From: Deinandra increscens subsp. villosa
Lineage: Eukaryota > Streptophyta > Magnoliopsida > Asterales > Asteraceae
Assembly: GCA_039602395.1 (NCBI GenBank)
Contig: JBCNJP010000025.1
Location: 101,360,124 to 101,424,123, forward strand
Direction of reading: 5' to 3'
Length of the DNA: 64,000 nt
Below the pieces are notes generated by a model. The model was not told the DNA's origin. It saw only the letters and a program-made list of their open reading frames with translations, and ran no database searches. Position 1 is the stretch's first letter. Each line of letters begins with the position of its first letter. Positions 34,644 through 47,634 of the stretch are shown one piece after another. The translations under genes were made by a program, and so were the position numbers.

Positions 34644-37600
34644 ATTACAGGAGTTATATCACTCTGCACAAAAAACAAAATAACAAGTTGATTAACCACT
34701 CTATGTAAAAATAAGAAGAAAAAACCCTAATTCGCAAGCACGTTAGGTTTCATCAAATCACATTACGAAATAACACATCAATCTCAGATGGAAACGTATA
34801 CGATGAACTAAATACAGATGGAGGTAGGGAAATTAATTACCGGATAAATCTGCCTTCGAATCTTAACCTGGAACCCTAATTTCTTCGGACTTTATCCTCT
34901 TCGTATGTTTAGAATCAGAATTGAGAGAGAATACCTTGCGAGAAATAGAATGGATTTGATTTATAGATGTGGTACTGGATGAGGAGACGATGATGATGAC
35001 CTAGGTATGCTCGTTTCCTTCTTGAACCACTCGATCTATGATCTCTACGATTTTTTGACGCTGGTCCAACCGGGTTCTACTTTCTAGGACGGTGATCAAA
35101 ACGGCTCGTCGACGTCTAAACAGGTACAATTGTAAAAATAGGGTTCGTTTATATAGCGGTTTTGAGTATCTAGTATGTTAGGCGGTTTGTTTGTTTTGAT
35201 TAAAAGAAAATTAATTAACTCCTAATGGTAAATTAATAGTTGTTTGGTAGCAATCTGTCTGGTACTGCTAAGACAAAACCTTATAAAACCTCGTTAAAGT
35301 CATTGCTAGAAGCATGCGTATTAAACAGTGTTAATCCATTAACACAAGAACACAAGAGTAATATTGACTATCCTTTTATAAAACTCAAGACAGATAGAAA
35401 TATATAATCTCCATTTATAGTCGTTCCCTTTTTATTATAATGTTCTACAGGGCCGGCTCGAGCTTTTTGAAGGCCCGTAACAAACGAAAAATTCGGATCC
35501 TCTTTTTCAAACTTCGTTGTCATAATATACGGTTATGTCTCTTTTAATGACAAGATTGATATATTACATGCGATAAATTTAACATTAAAAACTAATTAAA
35601 CCTATTGAAAGCTAAACTACATGCCTTAAAACTAGATCCAATTCACAAATTACACTTTAACTAGTGATACTGATGACACTAAGCCTCAAACACAAACACA
35701 ACCTGCAATCATGAGAGCAAGTACAAACACAATTATGTATTTGTTACATAAATATAACCAATAACAACATATCATGTAGTATACATAGTACTAACATGTA
35801 TACCCTAATACCGCTTATGACTAAACCACCTTGCTTATGTCAACACGGGGCACCCCAACTCGTTAACTAGTGAGTGGGTTTGATCTCCCATCAGTTCTCG
35901 TAACCATACAACTTGGCACGAGACCGAGCTTGGCGCCATGTATTATGCTTCACACGATAAAAGCTACGGTGTTTTGTTTTTGTAAACACTAATTAATCGG
36001 AGAGTCGCCGTAATAAAACACATGTCTCATCGCACTCCTTACATCATCTTGATCAATGTTGTGGCTACTATCGTCGTATCCATATAAATCTTTCGGTCAA
36101 ACCTTTTTGTACACGATCTCATATCCCATTGTGCCTTTACTTACAGAGGAATCTATTTCATTGCCGTCATATGTGGTTGCTTTGGAGATTTAATGTACCT
36201 ACTTACCATACGAACCGAGGATGCGAGATTCAGCCGGGTATGCAGCAGGTTGAAGTCAGCCTACCAATCTTTGATATTTCACCGCATCAGCATCCACTTC
36301 TTATTCTAGTTATTACAATTATAAATATGAATCCATGGGTATACTTGTCGGGTTACAATCTTCCATTCGGGTTTCTTTTAGAACAACATCGAGCATAAGT
36401 CATTTGTTGTATCCTTATTTTACTCCACTTGTTCTTGTGTGCACAAAATAAGAAATACGGTATTTAGGAAAAGAATTGCGAAGGCTGATATTTCGGAGAA
36501 GATCTGGGGGGAGGAGATTGAGATGGTATGTGCACGTGAAGATGGGATAGTTGATAACGTCAGTTACATCAGTAGATACTATTACTGTCGATAAGAGAGA
36601 TCACAACAACTTAAAACCCCCCAGTATAGGCTAAACTCAATAAAAAATGTCATCACAGTCATCATCGAACAACTTAATATTAAAGTAATGGGAATTTAAA
36701 GCTATACAGAATAATTATAATTAAACTAAATAAAACGTATGTGTTATCTCGTCAAATGCATAATCACAACTAATCGAACCAATCTAGTAACCACAAACAA
36801 CGAATATAATATAAACACGAGAGATGTTCAGATAAAACATACCCACTTAAAACATTCCCAATTTAATGAAATACACATCATAAAGGGCAAATAAGAGATA
36901 CAACTGTTAAATATAACAATTTTTATTTTATTTTTAGTTCAACTCACAATTGCTAGTGTTCAAAATAAGTGGTCCACTTAGAATCTGTCACATAAAACAC
37001 CAAATTCAAAACCCTATAAACAAAAATTATGATCAAATACATAACTCTTTGTCTATAAACCAAAAACCACGTTCTATGAACTCAGTTGCAAGAACCAAAT
37101 AAAGACCTCTTAAATAAAATCATCCAACTTGTCAAGGCTCATGTCACGGATATCAGTGACCATCATAGCCGAAAACGCCATCTCCAACCATAGGAGAACA
37201 TCGATTGAGGGATCAGATCCTAAACCGAGCTTCACAACCTTAAAGGTTCATATCAGATAAAAAGCTTAGATCCATGCCATGGTTGTGATAAACAAACATT
37301 TACGCCCCCGCCGTGACTACGACCATCACATCCAAAAAGGAACCATCACAACCTTAGACGAATTCATCTCGTCAAATGCACAATCACATCCAATCATAAC
37401 AATATAGTAATCATATACAACAACTATGAACAACAAAGAACCCTCCAAATAGTTAAACACCGCATAAGAAATCATAGGCTCAAATGTCATCCAGATTTGC
37501 GGTTACACAATTAATCGGCGATTAGTCGACAACGATAGACCAGTGGGCACAAATCCTAGGCATCCAGCGATGGTGGCACAACGAAGTGTAACCGCAACAT

Positions 37601-38016
37601 AGAAACCCTAATGACATCGATGATTAACCGGAGGCCACACTCTAGAGCCCACAATATCGAGGGAGTCAAGTAGTCAGAGAGTTTTTTGGATCTTGAGATA
37701 AGAGAGAAATCAAGAGAGTAGATAAAATGAAACGTGAAAAATGAATAGAGGAAGATAGATATTTTAGGTGAGTGTGTAGACAAAGAGACGCGTTAACTAT
37801 AAGGTGTGTCAAGTTGTAAGTGGACCACCTGCTTTAAAAAGTATGTTCTCTGTATTTGTGTGACTGAAGTTCCTAAAATTTATAGTTTTGTTATAAGCGG
37901 GGGAAATAGAAAATGTTACTCTTTATTATTAAAAGAAGAGATAAAATATAACGTTTTTAGTTAAATTATATAAATAAGGATAAAAAACATATTGTAAAAG
38001 CTCTTATATATATAAA
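34644..38016. other. RH42 leader/promoter and intergenic DNA
   Basis: 34644-34960 is the leader of RH42, with the probable leader intron, and 34960-35150 its promoter. Around 35452 the motif CAGGGCCGGCTCGAG resembles hAT transposon ends of the CAGGGCCGGC type, but no partner end was found. The rest is AT-rich and non-coding; an 89-codon frame at 36129-36398 shows no family resemblance. Confidence 0.35.
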
Positions 38017-38749
38017 CTAGTTTTTTATCCCAGTGTGTTACACGGGTTAATTCAAAATTTTGTGATGATGTCAAGTGTTTTTTTTATTAATTAAATTATG
38101 ACCAAAATTTTTATTTATTATATAGTAAAGAGTATATCTCTATACTAATAAAGCACTAAAAATTTGTCAAATGTCTCATTTCTAGAGAGTCCACATCATC
38201 CTTGCCAAATGTCAAAATCACATTCAATTATCAATTTTAGAAATTATCAATTTAAGGCTAATTACCAATTATATCCAAACTAAAATTTCATTTTATAAAA
38301 AAATGACAAAGTTAACATGATAAATTTCCTTATATAATCACAAGTTAATGTTTTGTAATAAATTATGCCATTTATAATTTCAAATATATTTAATTGTTTT
38401 TCAATTGTATTTTATCTAATATTATGAAGGTAAATTCAGCCTGTGTAATACACGAGTTACTAACCTAGTATATATATATATAGATAGATGTAACTTAATA
38501 AACTATATTATATATTAAATTAGGTAATTAAGTAATTATGTAATTTAGAAAACAATAAATAAATAGTTGATATATATATCCAAAATTAGAAGATCCGCTA
38601 CAATAAATAAATATTGGATATATATATTCAAAATTAGAAGATCTACTTGTGAATGTTTATTGGCGGAAAAAATTGTTGAGGATGAATGTGGTGGTGCCAC
38701 ATGTTAAATTGTGATGTCAAAAACTTTTTTTTTATTATATATATATAGA
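38017..38749 (-). mobile_element. Outer Helitron-like element of a nested pair
   Basis: On the minus strand the 3' end is a hairpin CCCGTGTAACACACTGGG followed by ATAAAAAACTAG and a T (plus 38017-38020). The 5' end is TCTATATATATATAATAAAA near 38749, blurred by an adjacent AT-rich microsatellite. No helicase frame is present. A second Helitron interrupts it. Confidence 0.55.
38137..38468 (+). mobile_element. Inner Helitron, 332 bp
   Basis: Begins TCTCTATACTAATAAAGCAC after an A and ends with a hairpin (CTGTGTAATACACGAG) and ...CTAACCTAG before a T, so insertion between A and T is intact. Non-coding. It sits inside the minus-strand Helitron at 38017-38749. Confidence 0.75.
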
Positions 38750-38811
38750 ATATATAGAATATAGATATATAGATATAGATATAGATATAGATATAGATAT
38801 AGATAGATTAT
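38735..38811. repeat. AT-rich microsatellite (ATAGAT)n
   Basis: Runs of TATATA followed by repeated ATAGAT units next to the 5' end of the outer Helitron-like element. Helitron terminus slippage is a possible origin. Confidence 0.85.
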
Positions 38812-38971
38812 AAATTTCAATACACAAAATATTTATAAATATAAATTTCAAATACAGAAAGATGATGAATGTAACGTACGAAGACATGATATAACGTTAC
38901 TTTAAATGATTTTCCTTAGTTTACCTGAATATTCCTATTTTAATATTAAAATAAAGTAATAATATTAAACT

Positions 38972-38976
38972 CCTCT

Positions 38977-39010
<34 letters not shown>
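38972..39010 (+). repeat. CT microsatellite in the probable LRB/POB1 5' leader
   Basis: A nearly pure CT run about 100 bp upstream of the LRB/POB1 start codon. Pyrimidine-rich tracts at this distance are common in plant core promoters and leaders, so it may influence transcription start choice. Confidence 0.7.
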
Positions 39011-39109
39011 TAAACACTATACCTTTGAGTCTTTGACGAGCTCATCACCGTACGTATTTCATTTCTCATCTTCATCATTCATCAGCTAACCAAATTAGGG
39101 TTTTCAAAC

Positions 39110-42100
39110 ATGAGGGATTCAAATCTGGATCTGTTCGATCCACGAACTGCTGTCATGGACTCTTCCGACTATACTATCCAAGCCGGCCGCGGTGATGCCG
39201 ACTTCGGTTTCGCCTTCAACGACAGGAATTTCTCCGATCGTCAACTACGAATTGAGATCATCTCCGAATCCACCGAGACTACACCCGATGGTGAAGGTTG
39301 CACCAGTATTGCCGATTGGGCTAGAAATCGGAAGCGCCGGAGGGAAGATATCAAAAGAGAAAATGGTAATTCCTATTTTATTTTCTTCCCCGAAGTTTTC
39401 GATGTATGTCACCTACGAATTCATTTTATTTAAGCAGCTGTGAACTGAAGATCCTGATGAGTTTTATTTTATTATTTTGGAAATATTTTTGACTGTATTG
39501 CGTGACGAGATATTGAGCTATCATGTTCACCTGTAATTGGTGTAGGAGTCAGATGTGATAGAATCATGGAAAGTTGTTGCTGGTGCAGAACTTAATTTGA
39601 CACATTTTGTCTCATATGCTGGATTGGCAGTAACCCTATGAGAAATGACCAAAATAGAAATGGCCATACACTTTCCAAATTTAGAGAGAAGCTATTGAAA
39701 CCATGAGCAATTTATGCTGGCTTGAGTGATTTAAGAAAGTTTTATTTCATATGGTTTTTAATCTCTGAAAACCAGCAATAGCTCTGTGGAACTAATATGA
39801 CTGTAATAAGCAGGACTTGGAAGATTAGATATATTTTAGAAGCTAAGAAGCTGACGAAGGCAGATTTTTTTTCCTTATCTACTTTATCATGTTCCTACAT
39901 GAATACATGTTTATTTTTCTAGTCATTGAAGGCTAAAACATAATATTCGCAAAGTCAAGCAGCTTGACAAATACTGTCACATGATTGATCAAGTTATTAC
40001 CAATTTACTTATTTAATAGCAACCCTCAAGCTATTGACATAGTCACATGTTCACTAAGCAAATTTAATAACATTTAGAATCCGGTGGTTGTTGCTTGATG
40101 CTGCACATGCTGGTTTTCTGAGACAGTTATATTTTGGATTTTTAGGGCCTAGATGACACAACACACACTGCAAATTCTTAGTCTGTTAGTGTGTTGATAG
40201 CAAGTTTAACTGACACAATGACACATCAGTATGCAAAACTAATTATTCTTCAACTCTGCTTTTGGCTTCTTGTGAATATAATTATCAGTTCTGCTGCCAT
40301 TGGGTGAACTCAAAAAGCCCACCCATGGTGGAGAGTGGAGACCAGGAGGATGTGAGAAGGACTAGTAGCTAGAAAGTCATTGAGTATAAACCTGTATGAG
40401 GGATATTTAGTTTACCCCTTTTCAGTATTTAGTTTTGTTTTAGAATTCTATTTATCAAAAAATTATTTTAAAAGCTTTTAAAGTCTAATAACTTAATTTG
40501 ATAGCAAATTTTACATTGCAATCGGAATTTACTAAATAAGTAGCCTGGTTCTGATTATTTAAACCCCTAAATGGACCATCTCATGTATGGTTGCGCCGGT
40601 TGGCTATGTTGGGAGAGTATGCATGGTCTAGGGCTGCCGGCCAGATTATTACATGGATGTGTGTACTACACATGAAGATAATGATAAACTTGGATGGTTG
40701 AGGAACCCTGTTTATAGGGAGGAAAGGGGAAACTGAATGAGAGATTTTATTGATTCAGGTTTACCTAGGTGAAGTAAGAAGTGCTTACCTTAGTTCAAGA
40801 AAGTTTACCACTTATAGAAGCTTCGGATCGGCTGGTGGGGGTCGGGTTGGAAATATCATAAGTCCTCGTTTTTGGTTTTTGTTCTCACTTGTTGTATGAG
40901 CCCCAGTCAATTGCCCCTGACGTGTTTCGTAATCGGCTCATTAATTGCAGAATCGTGGTTAACCTTGACTCTATTCTGGTGGAAGTCCTGTTTCTTATTG
41001 AATGAGTGTCTTCCACAAGGTGATGTCTCTTTACTAGTGTAGGAGGATGGGTGTCAAACTCTAGCATCATGTAGCATCCATTTATTGTTTGGAGTTTATT
41101 TATCCATTTCATATTTGAAGAACATATGTCATGCCACTTGACAGGATTTGATTTCTGAGTTTCAGCCCCCCATAAGGCCATAACTAGATGAATAGTTAAG
41201 AAGATTCTTTCTCTATCTCAAGTTCTCTAACAAGCACTCAGGAAAACACAAACTAATTTATTTTGTACTCATTTAGGCTTGCTGCATTCATTGGGATGTT
41301 ATATTTGGTTATTTTGAATAAACATGCATTCATTGACATTGACAATTAGTGTTCACAGCTGTAGACATGACTGCTGCGGGTCCGGAGGAACAAATTCTGA
41401 ATCAACCTGATAACATTCTTGATGACTTGGACACTGAAAACCAGGATGAGGAGACTGCAGCAATGATTGAAGAACCCCTCTCAGGTATAATGATTTTTCC
41501 TACTGTTTATAAACAGTTGTTGATCTTATATTCATGTCAGCATCAACATTGCACCAAAATATGTAAGACGTGTTACTTCATAAAGTCTTCATTCTTCAAC
41601 AATTTCTACCATTTTTAACAAGGAGAGGCTGTTGAGGTGGAAACCTATTATTAGAGGTATTTATTAAGCAATTGTCATTTTAGGGGCCAACATCGTTTGT
41701 TTACTTTTTTGCAAACCATGATTCCATTCTGTCTTGTTCTTGTTTGGCTGATTGAAAGACACCAATAATATGGTTACTGGTCTTCTTGTAGTTGGTCTCA
41801 TCCACAAAGTAAGTGTATACCTTTGGTTCTCATGTAATATACTATAGCTGGTTTGGTGCTCTTAAAAACTACTTGCATGGTCCTTAGCTTGATAATCCTG
41901 CTTGTGTCATCTTGCAACCTATACCAAACTTCAAGGGGTGTTTGGGTTTAGCTTATTAGAAACAACTTATGCCTTTTGCAAAAGCCATCTGACCATCTCT
42001 AAGGAGTTTTACCCAAAGCCCTTATTCAATTTTTAAAATTAATAACCATAATAAACACTTTTTAACAAAGCAGGGTTCCCTGATTTCTAAAGAAAACTAG

Positions 42101-42355
42101 TGTTTAATTAAGCTTATTTCATTTTGTTAATGCAATTAGCTGATAAGCTCCCTTAATAGGTTAAAACTTCAACACCCCACTAAGACGGTTCTAGTGTAGT
42201 ATTTGACTGTGAAAAGAGAAATATGCAAATGCATTGTAGTGGGCAAATAATTGGCCTGCTCTATGCCTATGAAACTCTATCCCACTATAGATGATAAAAT
42301 ATAATTAGACATGCTTTTCCTAGATCAAATGAGGAATCAGACTTTTAAAGCTGTT

Positions 42356-42400
<45 letters not shown>

Positions 42401-44463
42401 AAAATGCATAGAGATTTCTTAATAAAGATGATAAAATGATGTTAGCATTTTAATTCAACCTTTAAGGTTCCATTTGTTTACCCGAGTTTCTCCACTCTCC
42501 TTCAAGGGTCCCATTTTCTTTTATCTACCACATCAAGTAAACATGAATTGGTAATTTGGTATCATATAAATAGTGTTATGGAGCTCACAAGATGAAACTC
42601 AACCTACCAAAACAAAACTATTTCATGAACACTTTTACCTCTTTGAAGTTGAGGATTGAGCTGATTACATCTACTGGTTCTTCTGTTCCACTTTACAGGA
42701 GACGAAGGTGTGAACGACAGTGATTCAAACTGGAGAATGGAATGTACAACAGTTGTGACAGTAAAAACTCTACACATTAGCTCTCCAATTTTGGCGGCAA
42801 AAAGTCCATTTTTTTACAAGGTGAAAAGTCTTGATTTCCATTAGTATTGTTCTTGACTTTTTTCTGTCACTTTTAAATATTCAGTTTGTAGTATCCCTTT
42901 ACTATTTATCTCCAATGCAGCTCTTCTCCAATGGTATGAGGGAGTCAGAGCAACGACATGTAACATTGCGAATCAATGCATCTGGTATATGTTCTGTTAT
43001 GTATATACTTTTTTAAGCGTACTATGCTTCAATCTAATAATTGATAAATACTTATTTAGATTTATCGCTTCTTTTTATGGAACAGAGGAAGCTGCCCTTA
43101 TGGAACTTCTCAATTTTATGTACAGCAATACCTTAACAGTAACAACTGCTCCCGACTTGCTGGATGTTTTAATGGCTGCTGATAAGTATGAGGTGGCTTC
43201 ATGCATGAGATGTTGCAGCCGTGCGTTGAGAAATCTGGATATGACACCCGAATCTGCACTACTATATCTTGACCTTCCATCTGGTGTTTTAATGGCGGAA
43301 GCCGTTCAACCTTTGACTGATGCAGCAAAACAATTTCTTGCTGTTCGTTACAAAGATATAACCAAGTAAGCTCATTTGCTTTTTATTAATATCTTTTTAT
43401 TCTTCAAATTTGTATCATATTTGAAGATGGTTAAATATGTTTGCGGACCCTACATTTATGGTGTGAGGAAATATGGATTCGGAATAATGGAAGAAAATGG
43501 TATAAACAAATAGAAACATTGACATCTTTTAGATTTATCAAACTGGAGTATAAACTCATTGGCACTTTATACTTGAATAATTTGTATAAGATTTATAAAA
43601 AAAAGTGTATTAGTTTTCAGTTTTTCAAATTTCTAGTTTTGATTACCAGGTTTCAAGATGAGGTTCTTAACTTACCTCTTGCTGGAGTGGAAGCAATTCT
43701 GGCAAGTGACGATCTCCAGGTGGCATCAGAAGACGCAGTTTACGATTTTGTCCTCAAATGGTCCAGAATGCAGTACCCTAAGATAGAAGAACGTCGTGAG
43801 ATCCTAGCCACACGTCTTGCTCAGTTCATCCGTTTCCCCTACATGACCTGCCGAAAGCTTAGAAAAGTCATGGCCTGCAACGATTTTGACCATGATTTTG
43901 CACAAAAACTCGTGGTTGAAGCCCTCTTTTTCAAAGCCGAAGCCCCGCACCGACAACGGGCCCTTGCCGCCGATGAAAACTCAAACCCAAACCGCCGGTA
44001 CATTGAACGGGCCTACAAGTACCGGCCTGTTAAGGTTGTGGAATTTGAACAGCCACGTCAGCAGTGTGTGGTGTACCTAGATCTGAAACGCGAAGAGTGT
44101 GCAAATTTGTTCCCGTCAGGGCGGGTCTACTCTCAAGCTTTTCATTTAGGTGGTCAAGGGTTTTTCTTATCGGCTCATTGTAACATGGACCAACAAAGCT
44201 CGTTTCATTGTTTCGGGCTTTTCTTAGGGATGCAGGAAAAAGGATCAGTGACTTTTGCGGTTGACTATGAGTTTGCAGCCCGGTCAAAGCCTACTGAAGA
44301 GTATCTTAGCAAGTACAAAGGGAATTACACATTTACGGGTGGAAAGGCGGTTGGTTACAGAAACTTGTTTGCGATTCCATGGACTTCGTTTATGGCTGAT
44401 GACAGTCTTTACTTCATCAATGGTGTTCTCCATCTTCGGGCCGAGCTTACTATTCGGCATTGA
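39110..44463 (+). CDS. POB1: BTB/POZ-BACK protein, LIGHT-RESPONSE BTB / POB1 family
   Basis: Six exons, join(39110..39365, 41359..41484, 42699..42820, 42921..42984, 43086..43365, 43650..44463), encode 553 aa in phase with GT-AG introns. The N-terminus carries the family signature DFGFAFNDRNFSDR and the basic SIADWARNRKRRREDIK, a likely nuclear signal. The BTB fold covers about residues 140-245 (ISSPILAAKSPFFYK, LFSNGMRESEQRHVTL), BACK about 285-385, and a conserved C-terminal domain ends at LHLRAELTIRH. LRB1/LRB2 (POB1) proteins are substrate adaptors of CUL3 ubiquitin ligases that target phytochromes and PIF3, damping red-light responses in the nucleus. Exon 5 ends AA and exon 6 supplies the G of a Lys codon. 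Intron 1 is nearly 2 kb; intron 2 holds a possible MITE and a CT run. Confidence 0.95.
41935..42178. mobile_element. Possible MITE in intron 2 of LRB/POB1
   Basis: Bounded by GGGGTGTT and AACACCCC (perfect 8-bp inverted repeat) with GCTTATTAG / TTAGCTGATAAGC inner similarity. Such ends are typical of small hAT-type elements, but no clear target duplication was seen. Confidence 0.4.
42357..42400. repeat. CT microsatellite in intron 2 of LRB/POB1
   Basis: About 20 CT units with a few interruptions, 300 bp upstream of exon 3. Probably length-polymorphic. Confidence 0.9.
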
Positions 44464-44708
44464 AGGATTGCAATCAGTTAGTAGTTAATGTTCCTAACCT
44501 CGAACGTTTTTCTCTAAAACTGAATGAAAGCCTGTGTGCTCTGAAAAGTATAAAAGAGCACATGTAAATTAATATTCTGTATCCGAATGATTTCTGTTTC
44601 TTTTGTGCAACTTCTTATTTAGACTGGTGTTTTACTTGATTAATATGCCTTTATTTTTGTACTCGTCCTTTTTGTGATTCATGTAGTGGGCTCGGATCTT
44701 ATTTTATT

Positions 44709-45080
44709 AAATAGGAAAATTGGATTTTAATAATACGAATTATCACTCATGGGCCGATAATAATACGAATTATCATGTTGGCATACAATAATACCAATTA
44801 ACCAATCCTGTCTCTAGAATGATACACCGTCTGTTTCTGCTTAACGGTGTTAATCACTTGCACACGTGGAACCTGACGTGGCCTAGTAGTTTGCTGGCGT
44901 GGCTTGATTTGGAGGGTTCCATGTGTGCAAGTGATTAACACCGTTAAGCAAAAACAGACGGTGTATCATTCTAGAGACATGATTGGTTAATTGGTATTAT
45001 TGTATGCCAACATGACAATTCGTATTATTAGTGGCCAATGAGTGATAATTCGTATTATTTAAATCCAATTTTCCTATTAA
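44709..45080. mobile_element. Long-TIR foldback element
   Basis: Two inverted arms of roughly 160 bp: the left starts TAGGAAAATTGGATTTTAAT and passes through TAACGGTGTTAATCACTTGC; the right is its near-exact inverse complement ending ...CCAATTTTCCTATTA. A short ~40-bp centre separates them. Non-coding. The arms contain the 'TCTGTTT.GCTTAACGGTGTTAA' block seen in Mutator-type foldbacks, but this is only an impression. Confidence 0.75.
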
Positions 45081-46739
45081 ATATATGTAGGTTGGTTTTA
45101 GATATTTATAAAAAAATGTAGTCAAACGAGATTGAACTTTGCCGCAACACGGGTCGATGAGTGTGATGAGTGTATAAAACAGTTGTATTATTAAAGTGAA
45201 TCGTAAAGAAAATAAAAATACAAAAAATACAATGTAACGACATTAAAATTAGAAATCAATCACTCAAACTATCAACGCTGACCTAAAGGTTATTGGTATG
45301 ATTTCGTCACACAAGAAGTTATTGGTATGATTTCGTCACACAAGAAGAGTTGGGTCGACCCATCTGAGTCCAACCCTTATATGTTCAATAAATCCCTAGA
45401 TCTAGTCTATAAGGAGTAGATGTTTAGGGCTGAAACAGTTGGGGATTAAATGCTAGGGCCTGAATGTTAGGAGGTAGTAACTGTCAAATTTATCTCTAAG
45501 TATCGCTTTTTATGTTCTAGTTTAGGGTGTCTTGTATTTTTGAATTTGGTTTACATTTGTAAGTTGGAGTTTGGCCATTCTTGAATTGGCTAGTTTGCTG
45601 TTAATCATTCGATTATTAGTTGGTAATTTCAGTTCAGTCCCTTTTGATTTTCAGATCCTATTAGTTATGTTACACCGTTGTTTTGGAATTTATAACACCA
45701 ACTCTCGTGCTAAACGTGTTATAAGACACACACAAATATATATATATATATATCTTAAAAGCCAGTTTCGTTGTGAAATCTTGAAAACCCTTTTTACTTT
45801 TTTTTAATTTTATAATATTTCTTTTACATTTAAAAAAAACAAAAAATAGCTTTAATAGTTATATTGTTTACATGCATTACAAGTATATTAGATATATACA
45901 ACAATATCACCAGTATTGCATATATGCAATACTAAAAAATGCACGACAATAATTTTTTTATTAAAAAAGTTATCATAATAAAGATAAAAAAATTCTAGAT
46001 TTTTAGTGTAATTTTAAGAAAAATACATATTATATGAATAAACTATAGATTTTCAAAGAAATAAATGAGGAGTTTTCATTCTAACTTTGAGTTTTGGCAT
46101 AAATTTTATTAAAACCGAATCGGATCAACTATGAAGTGTTTTTTTTTATATTTCTAACAATTTTCTACGATTTTATATTTTGGTAGTATGATTTCTTTAA
46201 TTCAATTTTGTGTTTTCTATAGTTCATTTTACGACGTAATTTTGTGTGATTTTCGGATATGCCATTATGACGTGTTTTTTCCATCTATGTTTCGATACTT
46301 AAAACCAATACGTAAAACCTCATATGTTTCTCTTTACGTGTGTTTAGCCATGTGAAAGTCGCTACCACACGCAACACCTACCACCTAGTGTATGTGTGTG
46401 TAAACACATACTTATAAACTTGAATGTTTCCAATTTCCATCTGAATTTGTGTTTTGACAATCTAACCGGATCCGCTAAACCAACCAAGAAACTGTATTGA
46501 ACCATTTGATGGAAATCAGAAATAAACACTAAATGTGTTCATAACTAGAAGAGATTTATATCTATCTTGATATGCATTGTAATGGTTGATGTTGACATAC
46601 AAAACAGTTGCATTGCTAAAACGTAACGTAAAAAAATACAAAATGACTACATAATAACAGTAAACTAAAATATTAGAGAACTAATATGTAAACACGACAG
46701 TGTGAAAGTACAACGAATGAAACTTAAAATAAAATTGAA
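45081..46739. other. Intergenic DNA, no gene seen
   Basis: AT-rich DNA with an exact 31-bp tandem-like duplication near 45291-45345 (ATTGGTATGATTTCGTCACA repeated) and a TA run at 45737-45752. No exon or RNA gene identified. Confidence 0.4.
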
Positions 46740-47340
46740 AGAAAAAATTGGCCTGCCACGTAACCCAATCAAAACCAATCACAATTCTTTCAAGTTTGAT
46801 TATGTATATTGTACAAGTCCATTGACTGTTTCATGCGGTGTTTTTATGAGATATCTTCATTGGACCTCCTGAAGGCCGGGTCAGGCCCACACTTTGCATC
46901 TTTGGCAGATAAAGCTCGATTCATGTTAATCACGGAATCCCTTTTTATGTAGTTATCTCATATAACTAACGTCCGGATTGTGCGAGGTGACAATCAGAAT
47001 CCGACATGAATAAGGAGTCTTCCCTATCAATAAGGTACAAACGTGCGCTGACGTCATCCTGACAGAGCTAAACCTCAATTCCCATATCTATAAATACAAA
47101 CATATTAACGTACTTTTCTTCTCGACGCTCTCTCTCCCTCAAACCCTAATGACATACACTCATTCGAGTTACTAATCCTCACACGGGAGGATTGTTACAT
47201 GGACCATCTCCTCCATGTGATACCTTAAACGCGCAGTTACATGTATAGGTATCAATTCTATTACAGTCCCAACCACGATCAAGATTCAAGCATTGGTAGT
47301 CCGAAGAACACATTAGGAATCCAATTCGATTTGGTCAGAC
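46740..47340 (+). mobile_element. Possible solo LTR of a Gypsy-type retrotransposon
   Basis: The block contains CTATAAATACAAACATATT (near 47087), a pyrimidine-rich leader (CGACGCTCTCTCTCCCTC) and then TTCGAGTTACTAATCCTCAC, an arrangement often seen in plant Gypsy LTRs. No internal coding region, second LTR or target duplication was identified, so boundaries are approximate and the call is tentative. Confidence 0.3.
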
Positions 47341-47353
47341 CGATAAACTTAAG

Positions 47354-47634
47354 TGGCGTTTGGTTCACGGAATGTAATGTAATTGGAATTGTAAAGTTTT
47401 CCTTTTAAAGTTGTGCTTAAGTTGGGTAAGGAAGGGGTTTGAAATACAATGAATTCCTTTAATCAATGGAATTTAGAAATCCTTCACTTTAACGAAGGAA
47501 AGTTACATGACCTCAAATTTCATTGATTAAAGGAATTCATTGTATTCCAAGCTCATTCCTTACCCAACTTAAGCTCAACTTTAAAAGAAAACTTTACAAT
47601 TCCAATTACATTACATTCCGTGAACCAAACGCCA
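47354..47634. mobile_element. Foldback MITE, copy B of a two-copy family
   Basis: 281 bp, TGGCGTTTGGTTCACGGAAT at the left and its inverse complement at the right; closely matches 24517-24799 in sequence and length. Inverted similarity covers almost half of each arm. Flanked by possible TTA duplications. Confidence 0.82.

Noticed and set aside
33373..34708. Several plus-strand reading frames rich in Ser, Phe, Leu and Pro
   Set aside because: They are antisense to the Arg/Glu-repeat and acidic parts of the RH42 gene; low-complexity codons on one strand create open frames on the other.
36129..36398. 89-codon plus-strand frame
   Set aside because: No recognisable domain, initiation context or neighbouring exons.
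43650..43660. Frameshift at the start of LRB/POB1 exon 6
   Set aside because: Choosing the donor at 43366 (exon ending AA) and the acceptor before 43650 restores the Lys codon, so the gene is intact.
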